A stretch of DNA of 64,000 nucleotides from Enoplolaimus lenunculus (lineage: Eukaryota > Nematoda > Enoplea > Enoplida > Thoracostomopsidae), in the NCBI GenBank assembly GCA_030248215.1, contig JASANG010003379.1, forward strand, positions 186,001-250,000. Reading direction: 5' to 3'. The translations under genes were made by a program, and so were the position numbers. Below are positions 36,069 to 48,885 of the stretch, piece by piece (the stretch's first letter is position 1; each line of letters opens with the position of its first letter). The notes under the pieces are model-generated. The model was not told the origin of the DNA. It ran no database searches and was given only the letters and a program-made list of their open reading frames with translations.

Positions 36069-37232
36069 ACAATGACAGTATTGCATTTTGTGCCAATTTT
36101 ACATCTTAATTCACCCAATTTAATTTGCAAATGTTACTTATTTCGTGATTGCAAAACTTTGTTTTGTATTTTTATCTTTTTGTTATGTTGCATAATCTGG
36201 TATGCTTTTCTAATATTTGAATCTTGTTTATCATGATTTATCATTGGTTTATTCTTGCTTTTTGTGGTGGGTATAGCGCTTCCTTAAACCTAAATTTCCG
36301 TTTTGTTTCAAATTATGTTCCTCTCATTACGCAAAATTCACACTACTACCCAGTTAATATTTTTTTCGTATTGGTTGAACTATTTGCATTTGTATAATTC
36401 CTGACATCAGTAAAATTTAACCGCAATCTTTGTTTTGTTCTTCGTGTAGTTGATTTTGTTGAGCAGAAATGTAAGTATTTAAGGTCTTGGATTCCAGGCC
36501 GCACAAAACATCATTTACAATTTTGATAAATTCTAATAGATTGTAAGCATAGCCAAGCGTACGTCGAATTCAAAAAGTGGGAAAATTTTGGCGTCAATTC
36601 CACATCTCAGGTTTACATTTTTGTTCAGTGCCAGAAATCCACGTTTTGCACTACTAAGTATTCAGGAATTGAAAACTCATAAAATAGGAGGCGTACTGGA
36701 ATTGAAATTCTTTTGCGCAATGAAATTTCATATCCAAAGAATTTACAAACTTATCACGTTCAATTCTTGAATAGTCATTTCTAAGAAATTTCGTTATCTA
36801 CAATCTATCACAAAACACGCAATTCAACTCCAGTAGTCCTTGAATTAAGGCTTTAAGGTAAATTGGTTTCAACGAAAAATTTGAACTTACAAAATTAATC
36901 AATTCCTCAATACACAAAAGATGAAAACAGAGTACACAATAAATCTCCTCAAATCTTGAATTTCAATTCCAATACACGCAATTATTGTAAAATTCAATTC
37001 CAACTATTTTACCAAAATTAGACCTTTACAAAATTTCAATTCCAACAAACTCATTATTTATCTGATAAGGATTTTTGGAATTGGATTTCGATTAAGAGCA
37101 GGCTTCCTGGAAGTGAACTTTAAAATTAACACTAAATCAAAATATTTCTGAAATTGAAGTACCCCTTCCTTTCTACGAACATTAGAAATCTACCTCAATT
37201 TTATTGTATAGCGGCGAAAAATCAAACGATTT
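36069..37232. other. Intergenic, nothing firm
   Basis: AT-rich. From about 36540 to 37150 short words such as AATTGAAATTC and AATTTCAATTCCAA recur in both directions, suggesting a decayed palindromic repeat. No gene evidence. Confidence 0.4.
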
Positions 37233-37693
37233 AACGATTAAATGTGGGTGTTCCTAGTTTCGGGAGATTCCGGCAATTTTGGCGGTAAAATTTTGTACCC
37301 GATTGTATTACAGAATTTTGTGGTTTGGTGCTAGGTCAGGTCAGCAAAATTTGCCGGAGACAAATGCGAAGCCGGAATTGAGCACGAAAAGTCGTGCTCA
37401 ATTCCGGCTTCACATTTGTCTCCGGCAAATTTTAATGACCTCTGGCTCTGGTATCTCTATATGCACCCTTTTGTACAATATCATTCCAATGCAAATGACT
37501 TGGCTGGCGACCCCTGCTGTACAGTTTTTTACATAAATTCGTGCTCAATTCCGGCTTCACATTTGTCTCCGGCAAATTTTGCTGACCTGACCTAGCACCA
37601 AACCACAAAATTCTGTAATACAATCGGGTACAAAATTTTACCGCCAAAATTGCCGGAATCTCCCGAAACTAGGAACACCCACATTTAATCGTT
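37233..37693. repeat. Near-perfect 156-bp inverted repeat with 149-bp spacer
   Basis: The arms 37233-37388 and 37538-37693 differ at one position by eye. The inner 43 bp of the left arm is also followed at once by its own inverse (37391-37433), giving a third partial arm. The spacer carries CTGGTATCTCTATATGCACCC, similar to hAT-like MITE ends. It would form a long hairpin if transcribed. Confidence 0.9.
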
Positions 37694-39047
37694 TACCAGA
37701 CGAATGAAGGAAGCTTTTTACCCAGCACACAGCTGCAGGAGCCAGATACTCTAGCCCTAAGAAGTTCATACGCATTGTAAGATTATGTACTGCACGTAAG
37801 TGTATGTGCTGTTAAACTACAGGCTGTACCCTGGTATCGGTGCCCGGTGCCCATTTAAGTTATAGGCATACCGGAAATTCTGCTCGTTTTATACTCAAAA
37901 TCCGTTACAGATTTCGTATCAATTTTTGATATGAAAGCAGGGTCAATATTGGATGCGTCAATTTAGTTGGCAGAAAAATAGAACATCTTTGAGACTTATT
38001 ACTTCAATATCATTGTTTCCGTTATTTTTATCGCTTAGTTTATACACCCTGTTACAAACTGTGAATTTGAATTGTGCAATTATTAATACCACTTTTTCTG
38101 CTAGCCGGGCGGCGGCCAATGGGACGTTAGACCAGCCGGCGGGCCGATAGAAAGCTACAAATTTGCCTATTCGGGCATTTTGGGGTAATTAATCTATACC
38201 CACTCCGAAACTGTAGGCACAACTCGTACTTGTCACAAACATACAAAACTTAAACCTTTACTTTTCAAAGTCCTCCTTGATCTTTGAGAAAATCTGAAAT
38301 GATTGAATCCGATTTTTCCTCTATTATTGTCAAAGAATATATATACTTCAGTGAAACATTTCAGTATATTTTTCTAATAGGCAATGGAACCCAAATCATC
38401 TGAAGTACTTTATCTCACCACACGAGGTGTCTGGAAAAAAACTGAAACCAATATATTTTCAACTAGTAATTCAATCTTAACATTGACCATAATGATAACA
38501 AAAGGCCACATTTCAGATTTCTGCTAAAAGTTTTAAAATCGAAGTCTAAATATGATTAAAAATATTAAAATAATGATGTCACAATGTTTTTAGCTATTTG
38601 TGTGATAAGCAATCGGCCGCTTCCTGGACAATGCACAACACCAATTTGCATTTAATGTGTGAACAGTTTGTACCTTGTTTCTCAAAGTATGCAATACGAA
38701 CATCGAGTTATTTTATATAGATCGTTGAAATTGTAATAACGAAGCTTCGTGCTCACCAGTAGCCGGAAAATTCCCATTACAATGTGGTTAATCTGAGCTT
38801 GGATATATGTTTACTATCAAGTGCGCGCCAACTAATTGTGCCGAAACATACTGGGTGCATTCAGACAATAGTTATCGCGTAAAGCAAATACAATAACTTC
38901 AAAATAATTCTTTTAGGTTAACCATATAATAAGAGACACTATCGTATCTTTGTCACAAACTGACTCACTTTTTTAAAGTGCAATAGTATCCGATTGATTG
39001 CATTTGGGCACAACCGTGAAATTATGTCAAGTAAGTTGTTTTTCAGT
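37694..39047. other. Intergenic, nothing recognised
   Basis: AT-rich. A possible hAT-like end GTACCCTGGTATCGG lies at about 37827. No supported gene. Confidence 0.4.
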
Positions 39048-39428
39048 AGAAACGTGCCGACATCAAAAATTTTGCCGATGCGGTGCCAATTCATATTCTC
39101 AAATTTTGTCGATGGTGATTCCAGTTTTTATACACGATGCTTAAAGAACTGATAGGTTACTATTATTAGAAAATGCGAACACTCATAGACGATAATAATT
39201 TTATGAGGACTGTTCATTTGAAATAATGTTTTTCAAACAAACGCAAGAGAGATAACAGTTTCTCTGATCAGACTCGCCGATATACGCCAACAAGTTAAAT
39301 CGATAGCATTCCAACTCACTGTTAAGTGCAAAAAGTATCGGCAATACTTTGCAGTGTCGGTGCTGATATGAAAAGTTAATACCGAAATTACCGATGCCGA
39401 CATTGACGCCGATTAATCGACTCATCGT
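39048..39428. mobile_element. GATGTGCCGAT MITE
   Basis: Begins CGTGCCGACATCAAAAATTT and ends CGCCGATTAATCGACTCATC. It is collinear with the two halves at 23078 and 24165. Confidence 0.7.
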
Positions 39429-39737
39429 TGCTTTTCAAATTAACTGTGACTTTGCCTTGTGGTGGAAACCTGTGCTTGTTGACAAGTTCGAAAATTTTGG
39501 TCATTATTCTGTGTTTTTTCATGTAATAGATGTTTATGATCGTGAATTGTGCTGTCATTGTCGTTCTAAAATAATTTCCTTGTCGAACTGCGTAGTTCTA
39601 CAAACGTTGCTTTTATGACTTCTAAATAAACATATTTAAGAGTCCAAACTATCAAACTTTTGTAAAGGTAAATGTTTTTAAAGATATTTCAAGTGCTGAT
39701 GTGTAATATTTTGTCCAGCATTGATTGGTATTTTCAG

Positions 39738-39748
39738 GACGACGCGTT
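39738..39748 (+). promoter_or_regulatory. Probable spliced-leader acceptor before the RING gene start
   Basis: GGTATTTTCAG ends at 39737, 11 bases before the ATG, with no apparent upstream exon. Confidence 0.45.
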
Positions 39749-42700
39749 ATGATCAGAGTTGATCCGGAAGGCGGAAGATGGCCAGTACCATCGAACAAAA
39801 AAGAGAAGGAGACAATGATGAACGAGTTACATGTATGTATATTTAGCAATATATGAAACTGCATATCACCAATGATTTTTTGGTTTTGTAAACCTAAACT
39901 ACAATCAATTATTGATAAGTTGACTCGTCGAAATCAATTTGGTACGTAAATGATACAGAATTTTCATGCTACATATCACAACAAGTAGTATTAAAATTAA
40001 AATTTCAAAATTCCGTTATAGAACTTGACGCATGGCGTCCGCTCATCAGGGAAATCAGGGAAAACAGGGAGTTGTGCCATTTCGTCAGAGAAGTCCGGGA
40101 AAACCGAAAAATGGACCGATCAGGGAAAAATTGTTCTTTTTCAAAATGAACTTATTTTTTCTGGGAATGTGTCAAAACGACACCGTCACCGACTAACTCA
40201 TAGTTCATCTAGTTACCCGTTCGAAGCAACGTTTATTCTTTACAAAAGAGCGTCAAATCTGATAACTGGCTATTGTTATTAGGACGAATCTGCAACACAA
40301 TACATATACACTCTACATTTTATGCCCACAAGCTTTTTTGCCCATGATAGGTTTTGGATTAGCCTTATTAATCCTAGGTGCTCTTTCGAAGGACGTAGCA
40401 GAAGTTTACACCAACATTACTGTTTATGATTTTCCTTAGCCTACGCATAGTAGGATAAATTGTCTGACGGTATTCGGGCTTATGCGTGAAAAATCCTGTA
40501 GAATGTGTTGGTTCAGATTCGTTAATAACTCAAATTAAGTTGTATTTAATAATGCTTGGACGAACAGCGCTTTGTATCCGAAATTTTCTCAGTGGATGTT
40601 TGCTTTCCCAAAAGATCGACACTGTTACATACATGTAAACAAAATGTTCTTGTTTCGGCAAAAAAATCCGTGAAGAAATAGAACTTTTATCTGGGAAATC
40701 AGGGAAAATTGTTCTCAAAATTCCGCGGACACCGTGTTGACATAAATCAAGGTCTCATCAAAACCTGGAATTGCGTACGAAGTCAGTTAAAGCGTTTAAA
40801 CGTTTAACAGTACCTGTTAGGTACGTACTGCTGTCATATGAGACGAGACACGAGCTGTAAAAATACAAAGAATTGACTTCATCTACACGCATTTTATTAT
40901 ATACACGGATATTTCGTTATGACTGGTACTTAGCTTGCCCATACTCGATTCCGGGTTCAACCCATTGAGCAGGGGAGCTGATTAGAAAGCCTCGATATAA
41001 AATCATAGGCTAGAAATTTAAAAATTTTCGTAATTTATTGTGTTTTTAGCAAATATTTTTCTTAAATTTTGCATTTTGAAGCTGTGTGGTGACGTCTAAC
41101 AACGTTTCTTGTCTTTCCGTTTTTGTAAGTGTGATTTCAAACCTGGGAATTTTTCGTGTGCGGGACCGAATATGAAGTATTTGGCCGAGTGGCGAGACTC
41201 CTCTTCGCTCCTCACTAGCACAGCACCAGAATGAATTTCAGGTTCAATTGCTTCAACTGTTTGAAAGTAACGGCTCTCTTGATGCGGAAAAATTGGCGAT
41301 TGTTACACGAGTGCATATTGACGAAAGCTGCAAATTTGCTATTGTGGTGGGTATTTTATTTAGATAACCTTGCTTACATGACTGCAAGAGTGTAAAAATA
41401 TCCCTAAGGTAACTGCCACGACATGGGTGCAGCCGGTTTTGTGCTGTACAAACTAACTTTACAAATAAAAGGTCAGAACAACACTGTACACTTAACCGTG
41501 TGAGTTAGATGAATCGTTTATATTATGTCATTTTAAGCATTATTTTGTAAATTTCACAATGTAGAGTTGCACTGGTCTTTAACTAAATTGAGTTCTATTA
41601 ATTTACTGGGTACGTTCTTTAAAAAGGGTACAATTCCTGTTGGATTTTATTGAAACAAAATAAGCATTTTTTTCTGCAATATTTATAGCACATATCGGAC
41701 CGTGCGGAAGCAAACAAAGCTGTTGAAGAAATTCTTTCCGAACAAAAGATCGTTCTCGGAAAAAAAGTTGCCGTCTGTTTCATAGCCGATGGTATTGAAC
41801 CAAGCACTAAAACTGAAAAGAGCAAACAAGCTGCGCGAGCGCCTCCGAAACTCGAAAATCCGCCGTATTTTCCAGGATGGGATCATTTTTACCCGCCAGA
41901 ATCTGGAAGTCCTGCTGAAGGTGTTGTCAATAATCGTAACCGGCATGCACCGATGGAAAGGACAACCTATCAAAGTGCCTATTGTATGGCCATGCCCAAC
42001 GCAAAATCTGGAATACGTGCCAGTGGTTTAACGCATAATGCTATGTTCCCGGTAATGCGCAATAGCGGTGCACAGCATAATACGGCGCGAACCAGGCAAA
42101 GTGGATGTGATAAAATTGTGCCATCAAACACGGGTAAGACCGAGAATAATTATCAGAAAGAGCGAAATCTGTACAATTTGAAACGTTTACGCGATCAGAG
42201 GGCTGCTCAGGCTGGGTTAGTGACATTGGGTAATCTAGCTGGAGTTGAAGGAATACCAGAATCGCAGGTCAATCCAAATTTAGACTCGTGTAGAAGCCGC
42301 ATGCAGCAGGACCGCGGGACAGCGAATGCTGAAGCATTGGACGAAATTTTGGAATGTTTAAATCGTTCAGCAAAGAAGAATGCTGTGAGCAGCGGGAACG
42401 AAACTATGCCATGTCGAAATGGTGCTTTTACTGATGATGTCGATATGTACGTGGGTAGCTGTTCAGGTCAAGAACATGTTGACCAGGTTGTTTCTAATTC
42501 TTCTGCTTCAAGCTTTGATTTATTGCAACCTGTTAGTACAGCAATAGATGGGTCAGCAGGGGATACAAAAGGCTGTGATCAGCGTAATAATGGACTGACT
42601 TCAGAAAATACCCGGAATATGGCTGGAAAAGAGAAACAAATAACATCGATTGAAGGATTTATAAAGTAAAGCTGACTTGCTAGTATACGTGTGTTATTTT

Positions 42701-45700
42701 TATTGTTGACTCAATGAATAGCTTGGGCGCGGCTTATTGAGGATAGTTGTGTTAATTATTGTGTTTTGTGAGTTATTTATCTGTTATATTTTTGGTGTAT
42801 TGTAAGTGTGGTACACCTTAAATAACAATGGCCACTTGTTATGTTGGTAGTGTACTTTAACTAATGTAGTGCCGTTTGATTCAACCAGTCACGTTTTTCG
42901 TAATATGTTTAAATGCTTCTATTTTAGATGGCTTGACTGTAAATTGAGCAGTGAAGCAGGATACATTGGAATTGTTAACGACCTGGAACGTAAACTTCAG
43001 AGCTTAATTGCTGCAGATTTAATTGCCACAGATGTTGTTGATGCTCTTGTTCCACTACGCTTAACATTGCCGTTAATATCGGTCAATTTTCGCGTAAAGT
43101 GTAACTACGTTTATCTGAGTAACCAGGTAATAAAATTAGATGACTTTATGAATTCTTACTTAAGTTATTTACTTTTGTACTACATTTTCAAGATTTTTGA
43201 ACGTTGTTCCTTTTGTGGGTACAGTGACCTTTAATAGGTTTTATTGTGTTTTTCGAGCGTCACGAAGCGTTTTGTGCTTTGTGCTCGGGGGTCGAAACGT
43301 GATTGTCCATCTGTCTGACCGTCCGACGAGAATATCATGAACCGCTGAACCGATTTTGATAATCTGTTTTTTCGTTAGGAAGTTTGTTATTTTAGGGTGT
43401 TAACTTTGCATTGGGGTTTTAAAAGTCTGCACCGTGTATTAGTTACAGAGTAATATGAATAATTGGTTAAGCATAAATTAGGACTTTTGCCAACTTTGGC
43501 AGTTGAATTGGAGATATATCTTATTCATGCTGTTGTACGCTACTGGCTTTGGGGTTTTCGGGCATGAGAAATCTAAATATAGCGTTTAGAAATTAGAATC
43601 CTTTCATTTAGTTAGGTGCTCGATAATTGATATGTTAGGTATGTGAACTACGAGAGTAAACATTATCATCTTATACCTGCGGGTTTGCTGTACAATTGAT
43701 TGTTGTGGATCATGGAGTATTTGAACATGGGGCGGATGTAACTAGTAAGTATGTCCGAGCTTTTGTCTGGTGGCATTTTGCAGGCTCATGTGTTAATTCG
43801 GCATAGGAGAAAATGGCAACAAGAACCGCTGTTACTGTATGATTGGGAGCATATCCATCCATCGGAAATTCGAAACGCAGATTATTTTCTCAAGTGAGTT
43901 TAAAATATTATATTTTTCAGGATTCAGCCAGATACCAACAATTACCAGAGCCGGATAAATGAAATTTTGACAGAAAGTTAAAGTTAATTATGTTAGCTTA
44001 GTACTACTTGCTATAAGATGTAATAAATTTGTTTCTACTGCGCTTTTAATACTAACTTGGCTTCTCAAAGTACTTATCTGTATCATTTCAAACAGAGAAA
44101 GCCGACAATTGTGATTTTGGTCATTAATAATAGTATAATATACAGTTATGTTATATTTTTTGCAATAATTATCCGGCAATATGGAATACCGTAGCCGGAT
44201 ATTGATATTTGCCCGAGTTGGATATCCGGTTGAACCCAGTTGCAACATGCTCATGGCGACTTATGATTTTTCTTTCAACTTCCGAAACAACGTTTGTATA
44301 AACTAGAAACAGTGACTTGAAGTTAAGCTACAAAAGCTCTGGTTGATATGAAATACAGTTGCACCAGGGCCTGGCATCAGCTTTGGTTCTATTACTGGAG
44401 CCAAAATCCCCGGCACAGCGGCTGGGACCAGCACTTAATTTGCCGGAGCTTAACTGCAGCCAAATTTTAAGAACACGAATCTGTGTTTCGGTTATGCAAA
44501 TTATACAATATGTGCATATTCATTGTTACATTAAAGCACAACATCGTTTCGACTCAGAGTTTTATTTAGCAACAAAACTTGTTTTCTAGCACTTGAACGG
44601 CTATTTTGTCCAAACAGAATACACTCGGCCAGAATTATTTATTGGTCTCCCGTTGGAGCCAAGCTCGGTCTTGGTAAAAATTCTCGCCCAGAGAGCAATT
44701 CTAATATGAATACGTACATGAATAATTATGGGTACCGGATATGTTATGCAAAATGTTGCTGAACTGCTGGTTGCGCTGTAGTTGTATGTTTTAACGTGAT
44801 ATTTGCATAGTTTAATTATTCCACATTGAAATTCATAGTATTTTTATGCCAGCAAACTTAAAAATCGATTATAATATACACATCATCGGTTGTTACTTGA
44901 TAATTTAGGTACATTCGTAGTCTTTTGGACAAGTTTGGACCAACCGTTTGTAATCACAATCGTATTATGGGTTTACTCCATGTAGTACCTGACGAACTGG
45001 TACAACAGATCGAAGGCTATGGCGGTATTGCGCAAGCTTTGATGTCTCGGGCTCCCGAGAATGGTTACGCTATTGACAACGATTTTGTAATATACCTCAT
45101 ACCAGAGGTTTGTTTCTGTAGTTGATTTGTTGCTTACAACATTTAGGGAAAATTAATAGTTGGATGCTGCATAACCTTGTTTTGGTTTCACCGTCATATA
45201 ATTAGCGGTATTAGGTTGTTAAGGTGCGAACAAAATTTAGGATGGAGTCACTGTCAAGATATCATGTGGTTTCTGCGGCGAATATTGGACTGAAACGGTA
45301 CAAATCCTCCGTGGAGTCCCATGTAGTTATTGTGAAAATACTAGGGTTTGCAGTAATTTTTGGTATATGTCAATGGATATTTTCACGAAGCAGGTGATAG
45401 TATGAAAGTCTTTCGGGACATGTGACTGCAAATCATTTGCGTGAATGATAGTAGTTTCTGGTTTGATGTGAGATCAGTTATGGTATACTCACTCTCTTTG
45501 AAACTAGAATCGTGGTGTTTCGCGGGTCAGGAGGTATCATTACTTAAATTTATGGTATAAAACCTACTGCTGGTGTATGTAACAAATGTTTTCAGCATGC
45601 TGATCTATTACCTACTGATGATAACTTGGCAGTGAGAGAATGTGGTCGAAATGTGACACCGGTTTCTATAGGTTCGACAGTCGAAATTGTCGCAGTTGAT

Positions 45701-47078
45701 CAGACACCAATCAACAGACTGCATAGACACGAAAATTTTGGCAGCTTATATGTGGGTGTTTCTCCAAACCCCGCACATAATTCAAGTAAGGGCTTATCAG
45801 TTAGACGTTAATAAAATTATTCTGTATGAGAAATTATTCTCTTTCTTGTGGAATTAGAATGAATGCGAACTTTGTGGAAGCTTAGCAGTAAGTGTGGGTG
45901 GAGCAAGACAGGACATTGTAATAGTTCCTGTGGTCTGGCCCACCCTATTTGCCACATTGCTCTCAGTATGTTTTCATTCGAGATGATTTAGGCCGTCGTA
46001 GAATAATTGCTACAAGAGAATGTTTAGGTTTTAGTTAGTATATAACATTATCCTAAATAGTTTCATAATTGGTTTCGTATTATTGTAGATAAACTTGTTC
46101 AAGTGCTGACGATCTTACAATGCCCTTTTTGTTGTAACCCGGTTGTCCACTTTATTGTAGGGTTTGGTGTTACCTCGTTGTTGCATGTGAGAATCTGCTT
46201 CAAGTGAAATGTTTTTATGTTTTTAAATTTATGAAGCTAAATATAGCAGATTTCATAAAGCTATTTTGTATTTTGCAGCACCACGATTGTGTGTCGCTGA
46301 TGTTTTGCGTTCTTCGGAAGTTGCAAATCGATTGGGTAAAACAATTGATATACCGCCCCCTATAAACAGCATTGCTGGTGCTGAACAACTAACCACCAGC
46401 CAGACCGCCTTGCCTTCAACACGAGCGACAACTAGGAAAAGTCCAATACCGAATTCCGCTCTTAATAATGCAGTAGCCGCATCGAGTGCAGTAACTACTC
46501 AAGTGTCTCCAGACAACGAGCAGAATAATCAGAAAAAATACATAAGCAAACACGGACCAGTGGCACATCTTCAGCGTCAACGAGTTGTAGAAAACGGGAC
46601 TACTCCGCCAAACTCGTCCGCTACAAATATGGTACTACAAAAGCCACAAGAAATAGAAACGGATGACAACCGAGAGTATAGAACGAACGAAACTACATCA
46701 GACCGCGATTCGATCAATAATTCTGAGAGTGTTGTTCAGCCAAACTCATCCTCTACAAATATGGTACTAGAAAAGCCACAAGAACCGGAAACGGGTAAAA
46801 GCCGAGAGTGTAGAACGAACGAAACTACAACAGACCGCGATGCGATCAATAATGATTCCGAGAGTGCTGTTCAACGAAGCTTTTTCGCTACAAATATTGG
46901 CAGCCGAGAGTGTACAACGTGTTTGGAAGAGCAAACTATCAAGGCGTGCCTGTACAGATGTGGTCATACATTTTGTATAGATTGTGCGCGCGCGGTTTAT
47001 GACCATCCAGATCCTGCGATGAGGCTTTGTCCGCTGTGTAGACAACAGATCGAAGATGTGGTCAGATTGTATGCTTAA
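39749..47078 (+). CDS. RING-finger protein, RRM-like N-terminus, probable ubiquitin ligase, 814 aa
   Basis: Exons are 39749-39832, 41242-41346, 41689-42446, 42928-43126, 43784-43893, 44909-45107, 45596-45785 and 46279-47078. All phases agree. The N-terminal segment (CKFAIVHISDRAEANKAV then KKVAVCFI, residues about 48-95) has the beta-alpha-beta look of the second half of an RRM. A long low-complexity stretch follows. Exon 6 encodes a compact segment (VVPDELVQQIEGYGGI...) of unknown fold. The C-terminus is a C3HC4 RING with C-x2-C-x12-C-x-H-x2-C-x2-C-x14-C-x2-C spacing, ending EDVVRLYA as in Neuralized-type RINGs. Just before it a segment of about 46 residues (PNSS-TNMVL-KPQE ... TNETT-DRD-INN) is repeated in tandem. 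The donor at 42447 (GTACGT) is the least certain splice; without it the gene ends at 42669. Confidence 0.7.
40033..40736. mobile_element. MITE with GTCCGC/GCGGAC ends
   Basis: GGCGTCCGCTCATCAGGGAA at the left is mirrored by TTTTATCTGGGAAATCAGGG ... CCGCGGACACC at the right. It lies in intron 1 of the RING gene. Confidence 0.6.
42447..42669 (+). CDS. Alternative 3' extension of the RING-gene third exon (short form)
   Basis: If the GTACGT donor at 42447 is not used, the same frame stays open to TAA at 42667-42669. That gives a 389-aa protein that lacks the RING but keeps the RRM-like region. The extension ends QITSIEGFIK, which resembles, but does not exactly match, a C-terminal PCNA-interacting motif (an extra residue lies between the Gln and the Ile). 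Whether this is an isoform, a separate gene end or an intron is undecided. Confidence 0.4.
43235..43480. mobile_element. ATTAGC-element end fragment, reversed
   Basis: AAGCGTTTTGTGCTTTGTGC, a GTCTGACCGTCC run, and GAACCGATTTTGATAA are the reverse complement of the 3' end seen at 24050-24160 and 27900-28015. It lies in a RING-gene intron. Confidence 0.65.
43913..44245. mobile_element. hAT-like MITE, CCGGATA-rich
   Basis: GCCAGATACCAACAATTACC at the left and GGATATCCGGTTGAACCC at the right are inverted relatives. It lies in a RING-gene intron. Confidence 0.5.
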
Positions 47079-48379
47079 TTTCAGGTTTGTTGCTTCTGTT
47101 GTAGTCGGAAGTTTTTGAGATGTTGTATACTACGTTTGAATGGATAGTGTTAGTTTGCGTTAGGATGTGTGTAGCTTACATACGATATACGCTGTACACT
47201 TCGTTATTATTTTGATTATCTTTCTATGTTATTAAAGCTGGAACGCCCCACATACGTATTTTGTGCAGCATTCCAGTTGTTGTAATGAATGTTTCATGTA
47301 TAAACAGAGAAAACATGTGTATATATGCAATTTGCCAGTAACGTTTTAGGGTTGCAAATTTGCAACCACGTTCACTAGTGATTATTATGTGCGTACACTA
47401 CATAACCTCTTAACCTAAAAATCAAAATCTGGTTGTTAAACAACTAATATGTCAGCTGTTGAGATTTCTCAGCTTTCTGTAACAAATTCTAGCGCTTGAA
47501 ATATTTTGAAAAACATTGCCGCGGTTGTAGTTTTTTTTGTTAAATTAGAACTAAATAATTTTAATGATGGTTAACTGCATTCATAAACGAAAAACTGCTC
47601 GGTTATAGTATTGAACATTTATAACGGAGAGTTAATTAATCGGATACACGGTAAAATTGGTACCCCGACAAATCAACCGCTATTAATAGAGACAGCATCC
47701 GGGCAGTCTCAAAAATTGATGCGAGTTTTGAGATTATTTCTAAATCTTGTATTTGTCTTGCAGTTTCAATTTAAATGCATATTTTTTCGGTTTTATTTTT
47801 GTTGATGTTATATTGTAGGATTGTTCATGTTATAAATTGCTCGCGCACTTAGTTCAACTAACTGCGTTTTAAAATCCAGCTCAAGTACAATGTCATAGAA
47901 GAAATATTATGTTCAAGGATAAGAACGTTTGAAATGTACTTTTGAAAATCTCTAATGCGATCTAAATAATAGTTTGTGAAAACGGTTATTTCGGCTGGTT
48001 TTGTGAGTCAAGTTTGATGATAATTTTTTGGTCCGTTCTAGCTAGGTCTAAAATCAAACCTTGTTGTAACCTAGAGTATGCGAAACTGCTAGTAACACTT
48101 CAACGCACGGCTAAAGCTGTAATAGCGTCTCGGCGTGGTGCATAGCAAGTGCCGTTGGGTTATGTTACCGGAGTCGAGCTGCTGACTGGCGTTACAAATG
48201 TGCTATATATAGCTGCACATACAACAAGTTTTCGAACTCTTCGGCTTATCACGTAAGGCTACTTATATATACTAAATAACCTATACTACTTATTGTATAA
48301 TTTAGACTATGTTCGTTTGTCTGAAAGCACTAGTCATTAAAATAACGGAAAACTCGTTCCATTTTATTGTGGGCTGGAA
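47079..48379. other. 3' flank and intergenic, little recognised
   Basis: A possible poly(A) signal ATTAAA lies about 150 bases after the RING stop (near 47230). No supported gene from there to 48379. Confidence 0.35.
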
Positions 48380-48646
48380 ATGATTTGTGAAATACCTCTG
48401 CGCCACGTAGCCCGCATCCAACTACGTTTTTTGTCGACTATATGTGACGACCGTATGCTGCAGGGAAGCACACTATATTGCAGTGCCTTTGCATGTGCAC
48501 AGAGACAAAGATGTTTCGCATGCTTACATGTCCCCAATTTTCACCAAGGTCGACCCTTGACTGTTCATACCATGTCGACTGGATACCGTATTCATAGCGC
48601 GGCGATTTACCATTGCGCTTGCGGCGTAACCGCCATGTTATTCAAG
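48380..48646 (+). CDS. Orphan candidate first exon, cysteine-rich
   Basis: ATG at 48380 opens a frame that is more GC-rich than its surroundings and ends at a good donor (TTCAAG before GTAGG at 48647). The encoded 89 residues contain spaced cysteines and histidines (ICDD, YCSAFAC, CFACLH, YHCACG). They could bind zinc, but no known pattern fits. I could not find a matching next exon. Base composition and the donor argue for coding. Absence of homology leaves it open. Confidence 0.3.
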
Positions 48647-48697
48647 GTAGGAACCGGGATACTAAAGCTTTTCATTAAGCAGTTGGAAAAGCTGGCA

Positions 48698-48773
48698 CAC
48701 TGGGGTGACTTGAACTAGCGGCCGTAGGATTCCGAAGCAAGCGCTTAACCACTGAGTTATGACGTTGCAAACA
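48698..48773 (-). other. Degenerate tRNA-like relic
   Basis: The reverse complement reads TAACTCAGTGGTTAAGCGC (A-box region), a CTTCGGA loop (TCG, Arg-like) and GTTCAAGTC (B-box). The stems do not pair well, so it is not a functional tRNA. Confidence 0.45.
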
Positions 48774-48885
48774 GCTAAATGCGCGTCTATGGGACTGAAC
48801 TGTTTTTGTTTAATTTTGTTTATATTGTTTTTGGTGTTTTATTTTCTCCTTGTGTCAATTTGAATGTTTCAGCCAAAATTTAAAT

